Assembly (NCBI GenBank): GCA_016743945.1
Contig: JADGFI010000016.1
Span: forward strand, 50,458-114,457
Length of the DNA stretch: 64,000 nt
Direction of reading: 5' to 3'
DNA from: Desulfobacteraceae bacterium
Lineage (GTDB): Bacteria; Desulfobacterota; Desulfobacteria; Desulfobacterales; Desulfobacteraceae
Shown: positions 58,756-64,000 of the stretch, piece by piece
Layout of the letters: every line of letters starts with the position of its first letter
Position numbering within the stretch: the first letter of the stretch is position 1
The notes under the pieces: model-generated
The model's database searches: none
What the model was told of the DNA's origin: nothing
Seen by the model: only the letters and a program-made list of their open reading frames with translations
Translations under genes and position numbers: made by a program

Positions 58756-59949
58756 CTACCCCCTGATTTTACCAATGCCGGCAAAAAGATCCAGCCCGCC
58801 GTGGAAAAAGGGCATGGGTTGTAATGGCAGTCCCATGGCCTTGCCCAGGGCTTTTTCCGGATAAATAATTCCCACCCGCCAGCCCTTGAAATCAGCTGCC
58901 AGCTTTTTTCCGATTTCTGAAAAAAAACGGGTCATATCCATTTGTTTACCCAATCGCTTGCCATAGGGGGGATTTAACACCACCACTCCTTTTTGCTGGG
59001 TGAATTGAGTGGGGTGGATATCAAAAAAATCCAGCGTTTGCGCCTGGACGGTTTTTAGAAAATCATGGTGGCCAATGGCCTCTTCTAATAGGGAAAGGCC
59101 AGCTTTATCAATGTCCGAGGCAAAAATTTGAGGGCTGGTTTTTGTGGAGACGGTTTTTTGGATCTGGGCCTTTAAATAGGTGAAATTTTCTCGCCTGAAT
59201 CCGGGCCACTCTTCGACGGCAAAGGATCTGAAAAATCCCGGGGGAATATTGGCCTGGATCATGGCGGCTTCAATGGAAAAGGTTCCGGAACCACACATGG
59301 GGTCCACCAGAACGTCCTGCCGTGTGAACCCGGCCGTCTTGAGGATGGCAAAGGCAAGGTTTTCCCGCAGGGGGGCGCTGATCACCTTTTGCTTGACACC
59401 CCGCTTGAAGAGCAGGTCTCCGGACATGTCCAGGGAAAGTTCAAATTGATCATGGTCGGCCCGGATGAACAGGTTTTGTTCCGACTTTTTTCCGGGTGCG
59501 AACAGCCGCGCCTGGATGATGGATTGGCAGCGCTCTTCAATGGCACCGGAATGGTAGAGTCTGGACTTGTGGGCCGTGACCTGGAGTTTTAACTCTGTAT
59601 TACCCGGTAAAAAAAGCTCCCAGTCGATTTGTTTGATCTTTTTTTCCAGGGTTGGAAAGTTTTCCGCCTTAAAGGCAGCAATGCGCATGAGAATTTTACT
59701 GGGACTTCCCAGGCAAAGGTTGGCCATGCAAGCGGTGGGCAATTTGGTCCGAAAAGCTACTCCGCCAGGCAGGGGCTGGATTTCCTGGATTTCAGGGCCA
59801 AGTTCCGCCAGTTCATTTGTACAAGTGGTTTTCAACCCCGGGGGGCAGACGGCAAAAAAATCATGGACCCGGGCCGATATTCTGCGGCGTACCCTTTTTT
59901 CAAAGGCAGATGGGCTGACTGTCGGCTGGTCGTCTGATTTAGGCGTCAT
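58756..59949 (-). CDS. rlmL: RlmL-like THUMP-domain 23S rRNA methyltransferase
   Basis: 397 residues, the N-terminal half of E. coli RlmKL (m2G2445). It starts with a ferredoxin-like/THUMP region (DFFAVCPPGLKTTCTNELAELGPEIQEIQPLPGGVAFRTKLPTACMANLCLGSPSKILMRI, about 31-90), then VLVDPMCGSGTFSIEAAMIQANIPPGFFRSFAVEEWPGF (SAM motif I) and VVLNPPYGKRLGKQMDM (catalytic NPPY). It ends in YPEKALGKAMGLPLQP-MPFFHGGLDLFAG-like sequence. The RlmK half is about 7 kb away (50935-51891). It begins two bases after the PocR gene stop. Confidence 0.9.
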   Translation of the reverse strand: MTPKSDDQPTVSPSAFEKRVRRRISARVHDFFAVCPPGLKTTCTNELAELGPEIQEIQPLPGGVAFRTKLPTACMANLCLGSPSKILMRIAAFKAENFPTLEKKIKQIDWELFLPGNTELKLQVTAHKSRLYHSGAIEERCQSIIQARLFAPGKKSEQNLFIRADHDQFELSLDMSGDLLFKRGVKQKVISAPLRENLAFAILKTAGFTRQDVLVDPMCGSGTFSIEAAMIQANIPPGFFRSFAVEEWPGFRRENFTYLKAQIQKTVSTKTSPQIFASDIDKAGLSLLEEAIGHHDFLKTVQAQTLDFFDIHPTQFTQQKGVVVLNPPYGKRLGKQMDMTRFFSEIGKKLAADFKGWRVGIIYPEKALGKAMGLPLQPMPFFHGGLDLFAGIGKIRG

Positions 59950-59951
59950 CT

Positions 59952-60506
59952 TTATTGGGATTCCTTTTTGGATCGGGATTCTTTTTTGGCATAATTTTCC
60001 AGGATAAGGGATACCTGTTTCTGGAGATAGGTATTGGCAGCAGCCAGCTCTTCATGGGTGATCACGGGAAGTTCCTGGGTAAGTTTTTCTACCGTTGCTT
60101 CATCTATGCCTGCAATCTTGTTGACGGCATAGGTGTCTGCATCTCCGTCTTCTGCCAGCAAACCGCAGCCACCGGCAACGCCGAGGAACTCATCCTTATA
60201 TAGGATGGGAACCACCAGTTTGACAAAGCCGGCATCGCATTCTTCGATGACCGGTGCCTGGCTTTTTTTTGCCAGGGCGTTCATGTTCATATGGGCGGAA
60301 GAACAGATATAGGTCTGGCCGTTTTCCGTTGCTTTGATGGCAGGACAGAGGTCATTGCTCCAGTTTTTAACCTGGGAGATACGAATCCCCTTGGGGTTAA
60401 ATACAGATCCCTGGAAATTAAATTTTGTAAATAAGTTGTTTTCAAGTGCTTCCCATGTTTCCAGAGGGCAGATATCTGTCAATTCCATTTTTTGTGTCCG
60501 TATCAT
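59952..60506 (-). CDS. PocR-domain sensor protein
   Basis: About 184 residues. TWEALENNLFTKFNFQGSVFNPKGIRISQVKNWSNDLCPAIKATENGQTYICSSAHMNMNALAKKSQAPVIEECDAGFVKLVVPILYKDEFLGVAGGCGLLAEDGD is the PocR sensory domain, a PAS-like fold with conserved Cys and His that is thought to bind small hydrocarbon-type ligands. A C-terminal helix (EELAAANTYLQKQVSLILENYAKK) follows and there is no DNA-binding or kinase domain. It is the first gene of a pair with rlmL; no functional link is obvious. The start (60506 or the in-frame ATG 60488) is uncertain. Confidence 0.82.
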   Translation of the reverse strand: MIRTQKMELTDICPLETWEALENNLFTKFNFQGSVFNPKGIRISQVKNWSNDLCPAIKATENGQTYICSSAHMNMNALAKKSQAPVIEECDAGFVKLVVPILYKDEFLGVAGGCGLLAEDGDADTYAVNKIAGIDEATVEKLTQELPVITHEELAAANTYLQKQVSLILENYAKKESRSKKESQ

Positions 60507-60624
60507 TAAAAGAGGTTATTAAAATATAAGTATAGAACCCATTGTATTGTGATTTTTAACACACCCGGTTTTATGATGTCAAATAGTTCGTCTTTATCTT
60601 GCAAGCATTTATTGTGTAAACAAA

Positions 60625-60698
60625 TGAAGCCCTGTGCTGGTGACACCTTTAATGATAGGGTGAGATAGGGGGCAAGGTGCCACCAGCACAGGGCTTCA
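60625..60698. repeat. Large hairpin, 18-bp perfect stem extended inward
   Basis: TGAAGCCCTGTGCTGGTG (60625-60642) is exactly complementary to 60681-60698. After one A/C mismatch the pairing continues with CACCTT and AAGGTG, leaving a loop of about 24 bases. It lies 44 bases past the last ORP-operon gene. Minus-strand reading after it is only mildly T-rich, so it may be a terminator, a 3' stabiliser or a REP-type mobile repeat. Confidence 0.6.
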
Positions 60699-60741
60699 AA
60701 AGAACCACAATATATAGAGTTTTAAATACGTTCGGGGTTTT

Positions 60742-61101
60742 TTACCAGTGACCGTCTACATTGGCAGCCTCTGCAAATTCAAATTTTCCGGCAAGGTACT
60801 GGTCAACGGCGTTCTGAACGGTTCCCGTTGCATCATTGGCCACTTTAATGTCGGCTGCATCAAGGGTTTTAAAGGCATTGGGCCCGCAAAATCCAGTGAG
60901 AACAATCTTAACCCCTGTGTCACAGATATTGGCGGCGGCCTGGATGCCTGCTCCTTTAAAAGAGTCCTTGTTTAAGGCATTGTCGATCACTTCAAATGCC
61001 AGGGTATCGGTATCCACAATGATAATGTAGGCGGCACGTCCAAACCGCGGATCCACCTCGGCAGAAAGGTCCTGGCCCTTTGATGTTATGGCAATTTTCA
61101 T
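60742..61101 (-). CDS. ORP/NifX-fold protein (MTH1175-like, dinitrogenase FeMo-cofactor family)
   Basis: 119 residues, close to the size of the Mo-Cu 'orange protein' of Desulfovibrio. The fold pattern is clear: MKIAITSKGQDLSAEVDPRFGRAAYIIIVDTDTLAFEVIDN (1-41), GAGIQAAANICDTGVKIVLTGFCGPNAFKTLDAADIKVANDATGTVQNAVDQYLAGKFE. Cys residues (NICD, GFCG) occur as in the family. Last gene of the ORP-type operon; it may carry a metal-sulfur cluster delivered by the MinD ATPases. Which of the two NifX-fold proteins is the ORP counterpart cannot be settled here. Confidence 0.85.
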   Translation of the reverse strand: MKIAITSKGQDLSAEVDPRFGRAAYIIIVDTDTLAFEVIDNALNKDSFKGAGIQAAANICDTGVKIVLTGFCGPNAFKTLDAADIKVANDATGTVQNAVDQYLAGKFEFAEAANVDGHW

Positions 61102-61149
61102 TTTAAAAGTTCCTTTTTTAAAAACATGGGTCCAAAATGGGGGAGGGGG

Positions 61150-61530
61150 CTATTGGCCACCACCGCCGCAGACCTGGTCGTTGGTAATTTCAGCCAGCTT
61201 GCCCTGGATCAGGTCCATGACAACCGGTTCAATGTCTGTGCGCTGGTCGTCATGGAAGACATCGATACCCACCTGACGAAAGCCCATGAGAGGACGCATG
61301 CCAATACCGCCGACCACCAGGGCATTGACCCTGTTGTCTGCCAGGAGGTTGACCGGTACCATACATCCGCCCTGGGCATGTTCCTGGTTGGAAAGGGTGG
61401 TGACCTCTTTGATCTCTCCGTTTTCTACATCCACAAAGGTAAACACATCGCAATGTCCGAAATGGCCTGCCCGGGTTCCTTTAAGTCCGCCTTCTCCATT
61501 TGAGGGAATAGCAATTCTACCGTTTTTCAT
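61150..61530 (-). CDS. Second NifX-fold (dinitrogenase FeMo-cofactor family) protein
   Basis: 126 residues: MKNGRIAIPSNGEGGLKGTRAGHFGHCDVFTFVDVENGEIKEVTTLSNQEHAQGGCMVPVNLLADNRVNALVVGGIGMRPLMGFRQVGIDVFHDD, then a tail NDQVCGGGGQ. The extra His/Cys (GHFGHCD, HAQGGCMVP) and the C-terminal CGGGGQ are commonly seen in this subgroup and could bind metal. It lies between the MinD-type ATPase gene and the other NifX-fold gene, with 48 bases to the latter. Confidence 0.85.
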   Translation of the reverse strand: MKNGRIAIPSNGEGGLKGTRAGHFGHCDVFTFVDVENGEIKEVTTLSNQEHAQGGCMVPVNLLADNRVNALVVGGIGMRPLMGFRQVGIDVFHDDQRTDIEPVVMDLIQGKLAEITNDQVCGGGGQ

Positions 61531-61576
61531 AACTTGGTGACTCCTTTATTATTGATTTAAGTGTTTTTTGTTTTAT

Positions 61577-62476
61577 TTACATTATTCTTTCTTGCTTCAT
61601 GGCAGGATTTTTCATGACGGTTTGCCAGATTTCTCTTATGGCCTGGCTTGTACTGGAATTTTTATGGGTTTCCATTATTGTTTTTCCCTGGATCATGGCC
61701 TGGGTAAAATTGGGGTCAAAGGGGATTCTGCCTACAATGTGAATATTGTTCTCCCTGGCAATTTGTTCAATGGCAAGTCCCTGGTCCGGATTCAGATCAA
61801 ATTTATTGACACAGACCATGGCGGGTATCTTAAAATGGGCCGCTAATTGTCCCACCCGTTTCATATCATGGATGCCGGATACCGTGGGTTCAGCCACTAT
61901 CAGGATACAATTTGCCTGGCTCATGGAGGCAATGACCGGGCATCCGATACCGGGGGGGCCGTCGGTGAGGATAAGGTCAAGGTGCTGTTCTCTTGTCCGT
62001 TTTCTGGCTTCTTCCCGGATCAGAGCGACCAAACGCCCGGAGTTCTCCTCTGCGATGCCCAGGCGGGCATGGATCATGGGGCCGAATCGGGTATCAGATA
62101 CATACCATTCCCCACATGTTTTTTTGGGGAAATCAATGGCCCCTTCCGGGCACAGGTCCACACATACCCCGCATCCCTCGCAGCCAATGGCATCAATTGC
62201 ATAACTTACGGGGTCCGTAAGTTCAATTACCGCATCAAATCGACACAACTCTTTACACAGTCCGCACCCAACGCATTTTTCAGGATTGATGATGGCTTCA
62301 TTCCCGCCGACAAAATCGTTTTTTTTCTGGATTTTCGGGGCCATAAGCAGGTGCAGATCCGCGGCATCCACATCGGTATCGCAGAGCATCATGTTTTTTG
62401 CCAAGGAGGCAAATGCCGCAGTCAGGCTTGTCTTTCCGGTGCCGCCTTTGCCGCTTAATATTATCAGTTCTTTCAT
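61577..62476 (-). CDS. MinD-type ATPase with inserted two-cluster ferredoxin domain (second copy)
   Basis: 299 residues. Deviant Walker A LSGKGGTGKTSLTAAF (about 6-21), DTDVDAADLH, an inserted ferredoxin domain CVGCGLCKELCRFDAV and CEGCGVCVDLCPEGAI (about 68-115), then Walker B ILTDGPPGIGCPVIASMSQANCILIVAEPTVSGIHD. This is the 'MinD superfamily P-loop ATPase with ferredoxin insert' found in the ORP complex of Desulfovibrio. Likely role: ATP-driven assembly or positioning of a metal-sulfur cluster. Overlaps the previous gene by four bases (ATGA). Confidence 0.9.
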   Translation of the reverse strand: MKELIILSGKGGTGKTSLTAAFASLAKNMMLCDTDVDAADLHLLMAPKIQKKNDFVGGNEAIINPEKCVGCGLCKELCRFDAVIELTDPVSYAIDAIGCEGCGVCVDLCPEGAIDFPKKTCGEWYVSDTRFGPMIHARLGIAEENSGRLVALIREEARKRTREQHLDLILTDGPPGIGCPVIASMSQANCILIVAEPTVSGIHDMKRVGQLAAHFKIPAMVCVNKFDLNPDQGLAIEQIARENNIHIVGRIPFDPNFTQAMIQGKTIMETHKNSSTSQAIREIWQTVMKNPAMKQERIM

Positions 62477-63363
62477 TTGGCTTGCCTCCTTTGTGCGACC
62501 ATCGCTTCGATGCGATCATAGAGCTTTAAAAATTTTTCCTTGTATTCCGGGAGGCAGGAGATGATCAATTCTCCTTTTGAATATGCAGTTGCAATTCTTC
62601 GGTCAAAGGGGATTTCCATGAGAATGGGAATCTCTTGTTCTTGGGCATACCTCTTCACATCATTATTGCCCATGCCGGCCCGGTTGATGACAAGGCCGTG
62701 GGGGATATCCAGAATTTTAACCGTTTCCACAGCCAGGATCAGGTCATGGAGGCCAAAGGGAGTGGGTTCTGTGACCAGAAGGACAAAATCAACCCCTTTC
62801 GTTGAGGCAATAACCGGACAGGAGGTGCCGGGCGGGGCATCGATAATGGTGAGGCCCTTTGGATCTGCATGGGTCCTGACCTGCCGAATGATGGGAGGGG
62901 CCATGACCTGGCCGATATCCATGAGACCGTGGACAAATTTGATTTTTTCCCCGGGATTTTTTTCCTGATCGGTCAATCCCGGTTCGACAAAACCTGTTTC
63001 AACAACGCCAAGGGTCCGATCCTTTTCTCTTATGGCATCTTCGGGGCAAATGGCCGCGCATCCGCCACAGGAATGGCAAAGTTCCGGAAAGATCAATACT
63101 TTTTCGCCGGCCACTGCAATGGCACCAAATCGACAAATTTCCATGCAGCGTTTACAATAGGTACATTTGGTATCATCAACTTCAGGTATGGGAGCAATAA
63201 CATCCTCCCTGTCCGTGAAGGTTGGGTTTAAAAAAAGATGTGAATTGGGTTCTTCCACGTCACAGTCCAGAATCGTTACCGGTGCCGGAAGGACGCAGGC
63301 CAGGTTGGTGGACACCGTGGTCTTGCCGGTACCGCCTTTTCCGCTTGCTATGCTGATAATCAT
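62473..63363 (-). CDS. MinD-type ATPase with inserted two-cluster ferredoxin domain (first copy)
   Basis: 296 residues, paralogous to the next gene: IASGKGGTGKTTVSTNLACVL (5-25), DCDVEEPNSHLFL, ferredoxin insert CTYCKRCMEICRFGAIAV and CHSCGGCAAICPEDAI (about 63-110), then TIIDAPPGTSCPVIASTKGVDFVLLVTEPTPFGLHDLILAVE. The two probably form a heterodimer, as implied by tandem coupled genes. Preceded by a receiver-like gene 40 bases away. Confidence 0.9.
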   Translation of the reverse strand: MIISIASGKGGTGKTTVSTNLACVLPAPVTILDCDVEEPNSHLFLNPTFTDREDVIAPIPEVDDTKCTYCKRCMEICRFGAIAVAGEKVLIFPELCHSCGGCAAICPEDAIREKDRTLGVVETGFVEPGLTDQEKNPGEKIKFVHGLMDIGQVMAPPIIRQVRTHADPKGLTIIDAPPGTSCPVIASTKGVDFVLLVTEPTPFGLHDLILAVETVKILDIPHGLVINRAGMGNNDVKRYAQEQEIPILMEIPFDRRIATAYSKGELIISCLPEYKEKFLKLYDRIEAMVAQRRQAK

Positions 63364-63403
63364 CTGATAGGTGTCTCCTTGTTCTTAAACTTCCAGAGGG
63401 GGT

Positions 63404-63784
63404 TTAGGCGTTCATGCCCAATATTTTGTTCAGATGGGTCACAAGGTTTTGTGCATCCTGGGCATTGGGCTTTAATGGCAGCTGCATCAAGACACCAAGA
63501 CCTTCAAAACTCTCGTGAAAGTCCTCGGGGGAAAGGGCGCTGGTCGCCACACAATTGGTCATGGGGGCTTGCATGATGACCTGTTCAACAAGATCTCTGG
63601 CGTTTTCATCGGGCAGGTTTCCATCTATGATCACAAGTCCAATTTTTTTGTCGGTGGGGTTCGAAAGTAGGGATAGAAGTTTTTTCCCCGACTCAATCCA
63701 CTCAATATCCATATGATTCTTGATCAGGGCCTGCTCAACACTCGAAAATATTTCTTTATCCCTGCTAGCAAATACGCAAATCAT
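63404..63784 (-). CDS. Receiver-like (CheY-fold) protein heading the ORP-type operon
   Basis: 126 residues with a response-regulator alternation: MICVFASRDKEIFSSVEQALIKNHMDIEWIESGKKLLSLLSNPTDKKIGLVIIDGNLPDENARDLVEQVI and VATSALSPEDFHESFEGLGVLMQLPLKP. The Asp of VIIDGNLP is at the phosphorylation position and LPLKP supplies the expected Lys-Pro. The usual acidic pair after beta-1 is replaced (FASRDKE), so phosphorylation is doubtful; it is probably a pseudo-receiver. GGAGAGTTATTAA precedes the ATG. Confidence 0.72.
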   Translation of the reverse strand: MICVFASRDKEIFSSVEQALIKNHMDIEWIESGKKLLSLLSNPTDKKIGLVIIDGNLPDENARDLVEQVIMQAPMTNCVATSALSPEDFHESFEGLGVLMQLPLKPNAQDAQNLVTHLNKILGMNA

Positions 63785-63841
63785 TTAATAACTCTCCAAA
63801 AGCGTTTAAAAATCCATCTGTTATTTTCTAAAACCTTAATA

Positions 63842-63855
63842 GCAAAGCCTGTGCC
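63842..63855 (-). promoter_or_regulatory. Sigma-54 promoter of the ORP-type operon
   Basis: The minus strand reads TTGGCACAGGCTTTGCT: GG, ten bases, GC, with TGGCAC and TTGC exactly as in the consensus. The predicted start is about 45 bases before the receiver-like gene. ORP operons of Desulfovibrio are known to be sigma-54 dependent. Confidence 0.78.
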
Positions 63856-64000
63856 AAGGAGGTGTTATGGAAGATTATTTAAAATAATAATTAAAAATCA
63901 ATAAGTTGCGTTATAAAAGGCGGGGCGGCAATTTTTGGGAATTTTTTCAGAATCGCAAAAACGCGACCAGAGGTGTCATGCATATGGACCCTGTCGCACC
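63856..64000. other. Upstream control region, window end
   Basis: About 145 bases beyond the sigma-54 promoter. GCGAC (about 63962) and GTCGC (about 63993) flank an imperfect dyad around GGTGTC-ATGCATAT-GGACCC. Their distance from the promoter (110-150 bases) suits an enhancer site. No gene can be called before the window ends. Confidence 0.35.

Noticed and set aside
63867..63887. Perfect ribosome-site-like AAGGAGG with ATG and a six-codon frame (MEDYLK)
   Set aside because: The site overlaps the sigma-54 promoter of the opposite strand and the frame stops at once; probably coincidence, though a leader peptide cannot be fully excluded.
1..64000. CRISPR array, tRNA, rRNA or intact insertion sequence
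   Set aside because: I saw no regularly spaced repeats, no cloverleaf-like sequence in the gaps, no rRNA cores and no transposase motif or paired terminal repeats with target duplication.

Overview
The window looks like chromosomal DNA of a strictly anaerobic, sulfate-reducing deltaproteobacterium of the Desulfobacterales type (Desulfobacula/Desulfobacter-like). This is inferred from gene content, not a database match: a selenocysteine-containing periplasmic [NiFeSe] hydrogenase, ferredoxin-dependent 2-oxoacid oxidation, LutABC-type hydroxyacid oxidation fed by a TRAP transporter, a low-spin siroheme sulfite-reductase-like protein, an 'orange protein' (ORP)-type ATPase cluster, and many sigma-54 (-24/-12) promoters. 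I saw no rRNA, tRNA, CRISPR array or intact insertion sequence.

Layout. 1-7.7 kb: a decayed corner (edge-truncated dctP, an SDR pseudogene, and a sigma-54 regulator whose AAA+ core is gone), then a working set for 3-hydroxyacyl/acetoacetyl units: CoA-transferase (-), divergent SDR dehydrogenase, thiolase, MFS transporter and a small membrane protein (+). 7.7-12.5 kb: CPA2 antiporter (-), branched-chain aminotransferase, XRE-cupin regulator and acyl-CoA dehydrogenase (+). 12.6-23.9 kb: one long minus-strand run, in transcription order dctP-dctQ-dctM-lutA-lutB-lutC-DUF2088 (LarA-like)-P-loop ATPase-ferredoxin-VorB-TPP subunit-gamma-ACT. It reads as import of a 2-hydroxyacid, possible racemisation, oxidation to the 2-oxoacid and ferredoxin-linked conversion to acyl-CoA. 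A divergent GntR/FadR-type regulator (24.2 kb) sits beside TGGT/ACCA operators.

25-35.6 kb: a radical SAM plus HMGL-like pair of unknown pathway (-), hypC-hypF-hypD-hypE (+), and a convergent hysB-hysA-protease operon (-) for the [NiFeSe] hydrogenase. hysA must be read through an in-frame TGA (selenocysteine), so ordinary gene calling loses its last 23 residues. 35.8-37.8 kb: thioesterase, CrcB and DUF2804. 38-44.6 kb: a Cache histidine kinase and sigma-54 response regulator next to an OFA-family MFS carrier and acetyl-CoA synthetase, with sigma-54 promoters before both pairs and a shared 13-mer. 44.8-47.9 kb: a MscS channel followed by four envelope-type proteins with little recognisable function.

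48-50.4 kb: a UDP-N-acetylhexosamine 4-epimerase and a UDP-sugar dehydrogenase. 50.4-54.2 kb: DUF309, an RlmK-like methyltransferase, two AT-rich secreted/membrane orphans and an omptin-family outer-membrane protease with its catalytic residues. 54.4-60.5 kb: siroheme protein, GAF protein, a broken DUF362/polyferredoxin remnant, CbiX-small, a glutamine amidotransferase, DUF547, RlmL-like and PocR-domain proteins. 60.7-63.8 kb: the ORP-type operon (receiver-like protein, two ferredoxin-containing MinD ATPases, two NifX/ORP-fold proteins) behind a near-consensus sigma-54 promoter.

One theme is control by sigma-54 at four or five operons; another is local gene decay next to intact paralogous functions.
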